From positions 4,591,501 through 4,655,500 of the forward strand of contig NC_090285.1 in assembly GCF_037392515.1 (NCBI RefSeq): a stretch of DNA of 64,000 bases. Reading direction: 5' to 3'. This stretch comes from Haliotis asinina (taxonomy: Eukaryota > Mollusca > Gastropoda > Lepetellida > Haliotidae). Below, piece by piece: positions 42,575 to 53,169 of this stretch; the stretch's first letter is position 1, and each line of letters starts with the position of its first letter. The notes below the pieces were generated by a model that was not told the origin of the DNA, did no database searches, and saw only the letters and a list, made by a program, of their open reading frames with translations. Position numbers and translations under genes: made by a program.

Positions 42575-45500
42575 TTAGTTTCGGGGAATAGCTTTTACTT
42601 GGAATTCGCATGGCAAATGTGTGAAGCCCATTATTCCATCCATTGGAGGCTTTTCCCCGTTCACTGGGACGAACTTGAACTTCTGAATCATGGTGGTGAG
42701 GAAGAGGAAGAGCTCCATCCGGGCCATTGCCTCCCCAAGGCAAACCCTTCGACCTTGAAATATGAAAACAAAAAGTTCAGTTCCATTACCGACTCTCTCT
42801 CTCTCTCTCTCTCTCTGTGTGTATGGATGTGTGTGTATGTATGGTGTGCGTGCGCGCGAGAGTATGTATGTAGTTTCGTTCGAGCGTGCGTGCGTGCATG
42901 CGTGCATGCGTATGTAAATAACTCACCTAAAGAAAATGGGATGAATTCATCCACCTTCTGAATCTTGCCTTCGCCATTCAGAAAACGGTCCGGCCGAAAG
43001 TTTTGTGGGTCTCCCCATACATCCGTGTCTTGGAGGACTGAATCAAGGTTCAACATGACTGTGACGCCTTTCGGGAAGGTGTATCCTCTGAACTGTACAT
43101 CTTGTGCAACTCCGTGAGGGACAGCAGTAGGGACAATGTCAGCATATCTAAGTGCTTCCAAAATGGTGGCCTCCGTGTAGGGAAGGTTCGTCTTGTCCTT
43201 CATGGATGGTCGTCTGCTCTGACCGACGTTTTCCAGAATCTCCTGAAAGCACTTCTCTTGTATATCTGGGTAGTTAAGGAAGTAGACTAGTACCCAACGT
43301 ATTGTAGTGGCCGTTGTCTCTGTGCCCGCAACAAACAGATCAGCGATAGTCCGAGCCAGATTCTCCACTGCCAATATAAATATAGAGTAAGTGCTGGGTT
43401 CAAACTGCCACGTAAAATGACACATCTAAAACCGGAAACTCCACAATTACATTCCAACGAAATACCTGTTAATAGGCTAAACTTACACAATCACCAGCCC
43501 TTGTATCTCAGTCAATGTAGATTCTGAAAAAAGTTCAGCTTCCACAGTTTGTCATGGTAAGAGAAGTGTACAGAACTAGAATGCATTTTGATAGAATTTC
43601 AGATCAAGGCCCAAGCACAAAGGCCAAAGTATTCGCTAGCCACGGTTCAATTTCCCACATGGGTACAGTGTGTGAAGCCCATTGCTTGTGTCCCTGATTG
43701 TGATATTGTTGGAATATGGCTAAATGCCACCTAAACCTAAGCTGACTGACTCCCACATATCTAAATAACAACAATACGGACCAATGAATGCTACTATTAA
43801 TTACATCTACACCTCGTTCATTACATCCTGAGAAAAAGTAGTTTCATTTACAATTTACTGGTTTCAGACCAATTCTACTGCTTCATATTTATAACAAACT
43901 TAACACCTCTTGCAAAAAATCCAGAAAAGTGGATTAGTTGGAATACAGCTCTAACTAAAATGCTATTGATGACATAATTTAAGATCAGTATATATGATGT
44001 TTACTGATGACGGCACAGGGGCTTGTAATACCCATTCTGGACAATATATACCTTGATGGCAGTTTTCAGCGTTACATTCTGGACAATATATACCTTGATG
44101 ACAGTTTTCAGCGTTACAAGCCCCTGTGGATGCCCACATATGCCCACTTGATTTTCAGGTGGGTTAAAGTTGAAGTTTTTACATGTGAACATACGTTTTT
44201 AAATGTGTTCAGAATACGATTTTACAGCATACTATGTTTAAACCTAATATTAAATAATCAAATAATATCGTAATAAAATACCCAACCCTTCATGGGCAAG
44301 GAACATGAACTCTAATGTTTCCACGAATTAACACTGATTAGCACAGAGTACTAATATGTTTAGTACTTCGAATATAAACGGAATCAATTAAAAAGAATTA
44401 TTTAGCTTTGCTAGTAAATATCCAACAAAACTCAGTGATTGTAATACATTATGCACATCGCAATACAAGATCGCACTTACAGTCTAATGTCGTTGTTTCT
44501 TGTTTCTGTTGGCGACGTCGCATTTCGGTCAAGTATACATGGATGAAGTCGTCACGATTTTCTTCATTGTGATCTTTTAAGTGGTCCTTAATTGAAGGCG
44601 CAATCAGTAGATTGTTCACTAAATCGACATTGTCCATTGTTTTCGTGAACTTGAATGGATCTCCAGGCAGAAATCGCACAACAGGAAATACGTTCAATAC
44701 TCCAGATGCTTTAGTCATTTGAAAATTCTCATCCAAAGATTTCAGAAATCTGACGAAGAGAGGGTCGCTATATTCAAAACGTTTGCCAAAGACAATGGAA
44801 CAGATGATATTTGATACGGCATTCTGCACAAGACGCTGAATGTTGAAACCTTGGCCTCTCTGTTCCTCCAGGGCCAAGACAAAATGTGCAATTTCCTCGT
44901 GTATTTTATCTTCCATGATTGTTCTTCCCACCCCAAACTCTCGGAGAACGTTGAGAGTAAATCGCCTCTGTTCATGCCACAAGTCCCCGGAGGTTCCGAT
45001 TACTCCTGTTCCGAAACATAGTTAAATACTCATAGAATCAGGGATATGACATTGTTGTTTCTGTTAAGACTCAGTTTAGGTCAGTGGTGACCCAATTACT
45101 ACATTAGAACTCGGAGACAAAACTGGTGTGGTAGGTTGTTTCGAGAACGTTTTATTGTTGGAGGAAAAATTAAGCTCCACCCGACGTCTTATCTATCCAA
45201 GTATTGTCATCCCACCGCATCACACTTTCCATTTGGCTAAAATATAAAGAAAACGTACCTTTTCCCTTTGCTACAAAGTCCATTAAAGAGGAGTGTGGTC
45301 TGTCGGAGAAGACGTCGGCGTTCTTGACTATGGCTTCTTTAAGGACGTCGTAGCCATTGAGGACGATGAGAGGCTTGTGGAAGACATATAGACAGAAAAT
45401 GTCGCCATACTTCTGTTGGAGGTTCTTAAACAAGACCCGGGGATCAGACTGCATGGACAGGGCGTTCCCCACGAACGGAAGGAGTGGAGGGCCAGGGGGA

Positions 45501-45589
45501 AGTCCAGGTGCTCGCCTCGTTGACAGCCATAACGCTACCAACACCACGACCGTAAATAAGGCAACAGTTGTAACTCCAAAATCCCACAT
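42575..45589 (-). CDS. Cytochrome P450, clan 2 (CYP2-like), gene 2
   Basis: Four exons on the minus strand (45259-45589, 44481-45005, 42927-43367, 42575-42753) encode 491 residues. Exons 2, 3 and 4 have exactly the same lengths (525, 441 and 179 bases) as in the P450 gene at 31493-33787, and exon 1 is one codon shorter. Landmarks are the N-terminal anchor (VALFTVVVLVALWL), LPPGPPLLPFVG, WHEQRRF, AGTETT of the I-helix, EALR of the K-helix, FRPDRF and the haem loop FSLGRRVCLGEA. All splice sites are GT-AG, with an AAG acceptor at exon 4. The two genes are a tandem pair in the same orientation with about 8.8 kb between them. Intron 3 contains a CT/GT microsatellite (42794-42905) through which a spurious longer ORF runs. 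It is apparently intact; substrate is unknown. Confidence 0.95.
43625..43750 (-). repeat. SINE-like repeat fragment in P450 gene 2 intron 2
   Basis: It contains CCACGGTTCAATTTCCCACA, GGGTACAGTGTGTGAAGCCC and GATATTGTTGGAATATGGCT, and ends GACTGACTCCC. It is the reverse-orientation relative of the variant at 9280-9435. Confidence 0.6.
44013..44130. repeat. Two 42-base direct repeats enclosed by a 13-base inverted repeat
   Basis: CAGGGGCTTGTAA (44015) and TTACAAGCCCCTG (44115) are inverted. Between them are two direct copies of a 42-base unit starting CATTCTGGACAATATATACC and differing at one base. It lies in intron 2 of P450 gene 2. Confidence 0.75.
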
Positions 45590-45955
45590 CGTCGTACGCT
45601 AGTAATTCCCTGCCTGTTTGACTGGTAAGAGCGAACGAGGCTGAGTACAACTGTAGAGTGGCTCATTCCTAATGCTGACTGTGATAACACCACCGTTTTA
45701 TCAGTGTTTACAGGGTGAGTCAGCCAAAATGTATGCATGTCGTGCACATATGCCGAGTCGCCCTAACCTGTGATAGATTAAATAAAAGTTATGATCAGTT
45801 CGAAGATGTTTTGGAGTTGGCTTCAGGTGTACATGTATATACATGTATATGTATTTTGAACTGAAGGACACTTTATCCAGTCGGTCTGACACTTCCCCGG
45901 TGTACATAGTGACAGAGTAACCATTGTTTCTTTTGGAAATAATTTTTCCACCATG
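45590..45955. other. P450 gene 2 upstream region
   Basis: The promoter of the second P450 gene should lie here. No clear TATA box was seen on the minus strand and no other gene is recognised. A short ATGTATATAC repeat is at 45830-45850. Confidence 0.5.
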
Positions 45956-45959
45956 AAAA

Positions 45960-48890
45960 TGTCTTTCAAAATCTTCATAAAGTTGGGTATTATTTTTTTC
46001 ACTGTGCAAATATACATTTTTCTTTTAGCAGAAAGTGTCGTGTGATAAAGTAGTGGGTTAACATTAAGAGAACCAAACCAAACGTGAAATTTGTCAGTTG
46101 TAGTTCCTGTCTGTTTTGATTAATCCAGATTTGAATTTTATTCCAAGCATTTTTTTGTTTCCTCACATTCCCATTATATGTGAAAAATGTTTTCATCCAC
46201 TTCGTTACAGAAAGTACATTTAAAATTATCAACCGATTTCATCTTGAAAAGTTCTCTTTGGGTATATATAATTCCATGCCAAACATTATATTGAAAACCT
46301 AACAGTTTAACATCTTTTACATTTTTCCTACATGGATTAAAGATCAAGGGTCATTCAAAATCAGTATCTTTTAATATATATTCCCATTTATGGCAGGTGT
46401 GTGGTAAAACACTATCAGATGTCAATTTATCATGAAACGTTCTTGAACCTTTAGCTGAAGTAATGAAATCCCTTATATCATATGTATATTGAGGTCATCT
46501 GTATACATATATCTGTAGCAGTTTAATGTCTTTTTTCATGATTCAGTTAAAATATATGGAATATCTTCAAGATCTAAATATGTACCCCTTATCCCATATA
46601 TATTTCCCAAATCTTGTTCATAAGACAAGAGATTAATAGCTAAAATTCCTTTGTTGGCCCAGTGCCTGATAAACTGGTTGGGGGTTTGTTACGGTTAAAA
46701 GTTACAAGGTATACGAAATCCTCTCGGAACCAGCAAAATACGACACTGACAAGTCTGAAATATTCAATTATTTTGTATTGAGCAAAGAACAAGATACAAT
46801 GATTCATTCATAAGAGAGGTTTCATGTACTATGCAACTTAGTCAAAACTAAAGTAATGGGTAACAAATATGATATCAACTCACCAAAGTCTTGGTTTGAG
46901 AGTGAGAAACAGTAATAATGAATGTTACACAGTGATCGGTCAGGCAGCGCTTATGTAGTTCAAGCGTTAACGAAGGCAGACAGTTTAATGTACTCCAGTT
47001 ATCTGTATGTGTGTCGTGTGTATGCCAACACAACCAGCCTTTATATACACAGTCACTGATTCTTGAATATTCGAGCACGTGCCACCATCGCCATTAACGT
47101 AGAATTTTCTCGTAGTCTCCCGGAAGTCAACAATTAATCAAAGCACATACTCAAAACGCTACCTACATTTACTAGTATTCTTAACCCTGACATATTGTAG
47201 AAAGTATTAATTGCAGTTATCGCAGCGAATAGACTCCGAGCCATACAAAAATAATTCAGTATTCAGCATATTAGCCTAATTCATATTCTTGCTCATCAAT
47301 TACAATACACTTTATTCTGTTTTTTTTTGTCGTACCATACATCCAAGGATTTCAGCCACAAAAGAAACAAATATGGTGATAATGGATCACCTTGCCTGTA
47401 CCCTTGCTCATTAGGGAAGAAATGAGAGAGGTGTCCATTCTGAATAACACATGAAGTTGTATAATAAGTTAACAAATTAATCCAGCATATAATCTCTGGA
47501 CCAAAACCAAATTTTAATAAGACAGAGTTGATACAATCTTTAGGAACTGTGTCGAAAGCTTTTTCAAAATCAATAAGAATCAATAAACCTGGTATATCTC
47601 ATTACTTAGTTTCAAACATTATACCAGACAGTAATGTTATGTTTTCACTAAGTGCCTGGCATGAATCCATTCTGGTTATAATGTAGTAGAGAATTTAAGG
47701 CAATTTTCAATTGGTTAGAGATACAGGCACTTATTATTTTATACAAAGCATTTAATAAGGTAATTAGTCTGTAGTTCTTTCTTTAGTTTCTGTTTTTACT
47801 ACCCTTTGGTATGTAGGTTATAAGTACTCTCTTCATGGTAAGAGACATTGTATTTCTTATAGAAACATCTTTAATAAATCTATAAATTCAAATATTAAGA
47901 TCCTTCCAAAAGTACTTGAAGAAATCGATCGGAAATCCATCTATACCTGGGCTTTTGTTATTCTTTATGCTTTTTACAGCCAGTGATATTTCATTCGTGT
48001 CAATGTCTTTTTCTAATTTGTCTCTCAATTGGTCACCCAATGTTAGGGTTATGACATTTTCAAAATGACAGCCTGTTTCATATTTATTATCTGAAGAGTA
48101 AACTTTTCTACAAAACTCCTTAAGTTCATTTAAGATTGAATCACTGTCAGTAATTTCTTCACCATTATCAGTAATAATTTTGTTTATTGATTTTCTGACA
48201 TAGTTTCTATTTTCTAAATGGCAGAAATATTTTGATCTTTTTCTCTCCTTCTTCATAGCATAAGAATCTGGGTTTGATTCCTTTCATTTCTTCTTCTTTT
48301 ATCTGCTGCACTTCTGATTTCAGTTTCGCAAGTTCCGAAAGTAAGGTGTCATCTACATGTTGAAAATCTTTTCAAATTGTATCTTCATAGTCTTTAATTC
48401 TAACTTCTAATTCCTTGGCCTTATTTCTTGTTTTCTTTTTAAGAAAAGATGCAAAAGAAATGGGGTTTCCTCTAACTTTCATCAAAAATAGTTCCAGAAG
48501 TAGATTGTCATTAATCTTAAGTTTAAATTCTGAATCATTTATATTTTTCACCTTGCTGTCAGTATCTGAGTATTCCTCAATTGTTTTTTTCAGGATTGAT
48601 CTAACTAAATCTGCATATTCAGGATGTAAATGTAAGAAAGTGTTAAATTTCCAATAACCACGCCCTCTTTCCTGATTAATCTGTTTTATATCCAGGTAAG
48701 TTATCAGAATCAAGTGCAAGATTAAATACATCTCGTGATAACAAAAAGAAGTCCAGTCTTGCTCGTTGTCTAGGGTTTCTTTTTCCGCCATGTATATTTT
48801 ATTAAATCCTTGTTACGCTCTCTCCAAACATACACAAGATCAAGTGTTCCGATCTGATCTAAATATATGTTGTATACCGGCTCAGAAAGT
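45960..48890 (-). pseudogene. LINE relic, Tx1/L1-like ORF2, 5'-truncated and interrupted
   Basis: Leftward on the minus strand: the end of the endonuclease domain (LDLVYVWRERNKDLIKYTWR, then RGYWKFN), a charged linker, SIKNNKSPGIDGFPIDFFKY, LIDFEKAFDTV and QGDPLSPYLFLL of the reverse transcriptase, and, past an unrelated insert, QPVYQALGQ / ILAINLL and a C-terminal piece with NVLSVTKWMKTFF. The order and words match Tx1-group L1 elements. Several stops and frame breaks are present. The reverse transcriptase is split by the insert at about 46675-47290. Confidence 0.8.
46675..47290 (-). mobile_element. Insert in the LINE, possibly a solo LTR (uncertain)
   Basis: About 600 bases unrelated to the LINE interrupt its reverse transcriptase. 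On the minus strand it contains TGTCAGGGTTAAGA (a start often seen in LTRs), a TATATAAAGGC box, an ATTAAAC word and two possible TGTAACA/CGTAACA ends, and no ORF. A target-site duplication was not found and the exact ends are unclear. If it is an LTR it is a fossil solo copy. Confidence 0.35.
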
Positions 48891-49188
48891 CCAAAACTCC
48901 TCCATGTTGGTTCTGACGTCATCAAACACATGCGTGACCTCATTTCGTCAATCACCTTGGAAAACACTATAGCGATGACGTCATTTTCACCACTACCTTG
49001 AGTGGTCCTCACAGTCATGGGTGTATTTTTAGGTCTGATGCCTAGCAACCATACAGATAGATTAACTGGTTTCATCCGGCTTGACATTGGGAATATAGAA
49101 TATATAAAACCCCTTTCATTTTGGATTAGGCATCAGTTTCATTCCTGAATACTCAGACGACATCCAGGGCTCTCTCTTCCTCTTGAAG

Positions 49189-49350
49189 ATGGAAGCTACT
49201 CACCGGGATACCCTGAGGAAGAATTATTCTGGGCTTGTGCAAGCGATACAGAGAGTAGAAGAGGTGGTCGACACTAGAACCCCAACCAGGGAGGAGGAGG
49301 AAGATTGGACACCCATCAGGAAAAGGGACTCCCCTCCTAGTTCCCCGTAA
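49189..49350 (+). CDS. Short acidic leader ORF of the virus-like element (hypothetical)
   Basis: An ATG about 80 bases downstream of the TATA-type box opens a 53-residue frame, starting MEATHRDTLRKNYSGL and carrying an EEEEDW stretch. A consensus splice donor (CCCC|GTAAGTGC) lies at its end and a pyrimidine-rich tract with CAG follows at about 49500-49521, so the ORF may be the first part of a spliced message. I do not recognise the protein. It belongs to the fossil element and is not expected to be a host gene. Confidence 0.35.
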   Translation: MEATHRDTLRKNYSGLVQAIQRVEEVVDTRTPTREEEEDWTPIRKRDSPPSSP

Positions 49351-49827
49351 GTGCGGTTTACTTACTGAGTTACACTTTGGCCTGTGTAGAGGTTGCGTAG
49401 AGGTCTTAGGTCTACAAGTCTTAAGACTAGGAGAGCTGTCTTAGACCCCCTAAGCATGGAGAGCGCGAAGCCGGTTACAGAGTCACTGACTCATGCTGGT
49501 TTTTTATTCTTTTGTCTCAGAACAATCATCCCCCGACCTCATTCTGAATGAAGTGGTGGAAACGGTTTCATGAAAAGAGATTTTTTAGTATGTTCAATGT
49601 GATGTCATTCTCAAGAACTGGGACGAAGAGGATAATCCTTGGAGTGAACATGAAAAGTGGTCTCCAGACTGTCCCTATTTGGCCCTGGTAGGAGTACCTC
49701 GGACAGAGATGGCCCGTGGGGTAGTCATGTGGATTTACATGTTTAAGAGATGGACTGAATGTATTTGTGACTATTTGGTTGTCATTGGTTGATATAAATG
49801 TCTTAACAAAAAAGCAGATGCAAGTAG

Positions 49828-49899
49828 AGCAGAGTGGCGCAGTGGAAGCACACTGGGCTCATAACCCAGAGGACCGTGGATTGAAACCATGCTGTGCTC
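49828..49899 (+). tRNA. Initiator tRNA-Met (CAT), possibly degenerate
   Basis: The sequence follows the animal initiator tRNA closely: AGCAGAGTGGCGCAGTGGAA, anticodon arm CTGGG-CTCATAA-CCCAG with the initiator GGG/CCC pairs and CAT anticodon, GATTGAAACC in the T loop region, an A1-T72 end pair, and a TTTTT pol III stop right after it. A few stem and loop positions depart from the consensus, so it may be a pseudogene. It is unusual in lying inside the virus-like element. Confidence 0.8.
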
Positions 49900-50077
49900 C
49901 TTTTTGAACACGAGGGGATTTCTATATGAAGGACTACAAGGGCAATCTAGCTTCATTTAGCCATGGACCCGTGATAGTGACACTTCATCTGAAACCGCTG
50001 TGTGAGCAGAAACAATGAACGGGAGATACTGGTGACTCTATCTGGATGACCCTAAGAAATGGACCAAATATTAATGC

Positions 50078-50311
50078 TTGCAGGCCAAGGGCTATCCCAG
50101 TTCTTTCACAACTGTAGACGATTATGTGATCTGTTACGAGAAACAAGGGGTCAAGATGGACTTATCTACTTCTAGAGACATGTTTGCTCTCATGTCTCCC
50201 ACCCAACAAGTCGTTCAACAGGCGAAAGCCAAGTTGAAGGAAAAAAGTGTCATCCATAGGGAAAACACCATGGAAGCAGTGCCCACAAAACGAATGAAAA
50301 CAGGTTTTTAA
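50078..50311 (+). CDS. Lysine-rich ORF of the virus-like element (unknown)
   Basis: This 77-residue frame (VDDYVICYEKQGVKMDL, then SPTQQVVQQAKAKLKEKS and VPTKRMKTGF) lies about 200 bases before the ATPase. The basic C-terminal end could be a nuclear or DNA-binding tail. I do not recognise the family. It appears to be part of the same fossil transcription unit. Confidence 0.35.
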   Translation: MQAKGYPSSFTTVDDYVICYEKQGVKMDLSTSRDMFALMSPTQQVVQQAKAKLKEKSVIHRENTMEAVPTKRMKTGF

Positions 50312-50506
50312 ATAGAGACAAAAGGTTCAACGTGTCATTTGTAGTAGGACTGTCGCTGTGTGAACATGTATTCCTGTCCCGTGTGCTCCAAACAATATGT
50401 TTGGGCTCATGACTTGTCCCGTCAAATTCGAACAAAACATTCAGGAGATGATCTCAAGCAGCAGAAGCAGAAGCAGAAGCAAGAGTAGAAGCAGCAGAAG
50501 CTCCAT

Positions 50507-51446
50507 GTGGGTGATGAATTTAGGTTGCGACACCCATTTACCATGATTATCTCTGGGCCGACCTCCTGTGGAAAAACCTACTTAGTGAAGCAGCTTCTAG
50601 AACGGATGAACATTAAACCTTATCGTATTCTATGGCTCTACAAACGATGGCAACCCTTGTATAACCATTCAAACCTGAGTTTATCCCTACGTTGAATTCC
50701 ATCATGGCATTCCTACTGACCTGGAAAGGGATGCGTTTCTGGACCCCCAGGAGATGAACGTCGTTGTGCTTGATGACTTAATGTCCACAGTCAGCAAAGA
50801 TCCACGCATTACAGATCTGTTTACGGAAGGAAGTCATCATCGGAATCTCTCAGTAATTGCCAAATTGAACCAAAACTTGTATTACAGTAAGGATCCCACA
50901 CAACGAAGGAACTGTCATTATCTACTTCTGTTCAATAATCCTATTGATCAACAACCCATCATGACTTTGTCGAGGCAGATGTATCCAGGAAACACAGACC
51001 ATTTCATAGACCAGTTTCAAGGGGCAACTCAGAACACGTATGGACACTTGCTGGTTGATCTAAGACCCCAAACACCTCCCCATTTGCGACTTTGTCCTAA
51101 TGCATTCAGTTTACGAGGAAACCTCCAAGCTAGGACGATTCAGTCAGAGTTCGACGTTCATCGTGAGCAGACGTGTGAAGAACAGCTCTCAGTCATGCCA
51201 TATTGTGATGACTGCAGACTCGTGTTTCAAGATCCTTCTGATTTGCAAAAACACAGACGAAGCTGGTGTCCCGAAAAGTCCCAAGTGGGCCTTCCTGGAA
51301 TACCCCAAGTTAAAAGGAAATGGGAGGAAGACAACTCTGATGTGAAGAGACCACGTCCTCTGTCAGAATGTGACTGTTGTGGTCGAGTGTATAACCATAA
51401 CTTACAACGACATTTGGTTAAAACATATTTTTATTCAGAAAACTGA
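50507..51446 (+). pseudogene. FtsK/HerA (A32)-type packaging ATPase of the virus-like element, fossil
   Basis: A Walker A motif (SGPTSCGKT) follows the typical FRLRHPFTM lead-in, and a Walker B (NVVVLDDLMS) lies about 80 residues on, then LFTEGSHHRNLSV, DPTQRRNCHYLLLFNNP and LLVDLRPQTP. These are hallmarks of ATPases found in many invertebrate Polinton-like or adintovirus-like elements and thought to pump DNA into capsids. A C-terminal extension has two C2H2-type zinc-finger-like pairs (CDDC...H and CDCC...H). The region is broken about once. Family is from memory of motifs, not a search. Confidence 0.65.
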
Positions 51447-51603
51447 ATTTGGATTGGTAAACAAGCAACAGCTTATTTAAATACCGCTCCATTACATTAT
51501 AACAGTTATATACACAACAGCTGGAACAATGCTGAATTGCATGCAACTGAAATGATAAGCACCATCAAGACCATAATGACTGACAGCTGTTAAGCTTCGT
51601 TTT

Positions 51604-52268
51604 AACTTAGATTTCAATTTACGATGCCTTATTCAAATTTATCAAATCTTTTACTCAGAGTAATAAAGTTATGTAATGATTCTAGAATTTTCTGATTTGT
51701 GTGGCCACTTTCTGATTGGCTTCCATTCAAAACTGCGTGTAGGGAAAAACCGTTGTTATAGAAATACATTTGACGTCTGATTAATTCGTATTTTTTACAA
51801 CAAAATAAGTAATGAAGGACATCTTCGTTATGGTAGCCGCAACTGCATTGGGCGTTATCAGAGATATGTCTTTTTACTCTATCTGCGTTAAGGTCACTGA
51901 TCCCGAGCTTGAGGCGACAATGTATTATTTGACAGAATCGTTTTCCGTAGTATACATCATAGATGTGTGAGCTGGAGTGCTGGAGATTTCTTTTGAACTC
52001 TCCCAGTGAAGGAGAGTTTGCAAGTTTTACGCTCAGAGTGTTCCAAACTCTAACTGTATCTGGGAGAAAGGAGCGTGAATACAGTTGCGTCCTGCACATT
52101 AAAGTATTTGATCGCTTACTATTTCTAAGGTTGTAATTGCCCTATTCTGAGACAGCGGGTGGGATAAGGTTACTTAAGTAGTCAGGAACCATGTTGTTAT
52201 ACATTTTGTAGAATAGTACCAATTTAGCGTTCTTTCTTCTTTCTTTAAGTGACTTTAGATTAGTTTCA
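51604..52268 (-). pseudogene. LINE relic, ORF2 C-terminal end, inserted in the virus-like element
   Basis: The minus strand reads LKERRKNAKLVLFYKMYNN, LIPP, YNLRNS, then an open 157-residue stretch with SRSFLPDTVRVWNTL, IHCRLKLGISDLN, CSCGYHNEDVLHYLFCCKKY. This is the standard end of many LINE ORF2 proteins (SFxPxTIRxWN, then CxCG...EDxxHYLxxCxxY). It is 5'-truncated, with one stop near the start, so it is rather young compared with the other LINEs here. Confidence 0.8.
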
Positions 52269-52301
52269 TTGTATAATTTTTGGTGGCTGTGTCCTGAAAT
52301 G

Positions 52302-52678
52302 GAACCGGATGATTATGATGATGATGAATCATTAAGCAATGTCAACAACAGGAAAAGTAAGATGGCTGATCTCGAAGGGCAAGGTATCCGGCATATGCAT
52401 TCATGTACACGTGAGCTGAATAGCGATGTACTGGATGAGAAGCGCCAGCTGTACACGAAGAGAGGTTTTAGCGAGGACGTAATCCAACCCAGACTGAACA
52501 AATTAACCTGGATCGCGTTTAAGGAGACGTATGCTCGCTTTATTACTTATATGTATCATATGCAGTGGGGCCCAAACACACAAGGAATATTAACAGAAGT
52601 AACAGATGGTAATAATATGTATGATGATGTGTTTTTTTTCAAATTGTTCAAATACAAGGCTTGGGTGGAAGGATTGAC

Positions 52679-52709
<31 letters not shown>

Positions 52710-52778
52710 ACAGACTCCCTATCTGAGACAGAGAACGAAGGACAGGAGGATGATGAAGGACAATGGCATGTACAGTAG
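52302..52778 (+). CDS. Acidic ORF at the right end of the virus-like element (unknown)
   Basis: Starting at MEPDDYDDDESLSN (the upstream part of the frame is LINE-derived), about 158 residues are open. A central part (KRGFSEDVIQPRLNKLTWI, FKETYARFITYMYHMQWGPN) looks like a folded alpha-helical domain, followed by FFKLFKYKAW and a tail of ten aspartates encoded by a GAT microsatellite. The tail end is shared with the short copy near 37.2 kb. I do not recognise the family. Confidence 0.4.
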
Positions 52779-53169
52779 AATATTGGGCGTGCTCCTATCC
52801 CATAGTTTTACTCATTTGAAAACGGAGCAAATAAACCATGAAATCTATATATCTTTTGTGTTTCTTAATGTGTGGTACCCACCTTTAGTCACAAAGTGTG
52901 TGCCAAGTGGATGCTCCCCAGGGAGATGTCCATTGAACATGGGAACATGCAACTATTTACACCAATGCGTTGTCTGACACTTTAAAACTTTCCTGATGGA
53001 AGTCCAAGGACGCGCACGTACACGGCAGCTATAGGACAGAGCAAAGTTAGAACAAATGCTATACTTATCTATATGAGTATATTAAAATTATTCATTTATG
53101 TATTTAAAATGTCTTATCATGAGACATTCATTCAATCCTCTTTAGCCAGAGCAAATTCATAATTCCATC

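Larger units (their letters stand above)
49010..53030 (+). mobile_element. Polinton/adintovirus-like element, broken fossil
   Basis: This 4 kb region holds a TATA-type promoter segment (AATATATAAAACCCC near 49105), a short acidic leader ORF (49189-49350), an initiator-tRNA-like gene (49828-49899), a lysine-rich ORF (50078-50311), a packaging-type ATPase with zinc-finger tail (50507-51446) and an acidic ORF (52302-52778). A LINE piece is inserted at 51604-52268. Both ends are recognisable in the shorter copy at 36.6-37.9 kb. No capsid, polymerase or integrase genes were seen, so it is a remnant, with at least two or three breaks. Its outer ends and duplication were not resolved. Confidence 0.55.

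Noticed and set aside
42554-42961. 135-codon plus-strand ORF
   Set aside because: Antisense to the last P450 exon and then a microsatellite translation.
42688-43425. 245-codon ORF running from exon 3 of P450 gene 2 into the intron
   Set aside because: Exon 3 ends at 42927 with a GT donor; the extension translates the CT/GT microsatellite and then another frame of exon 4.
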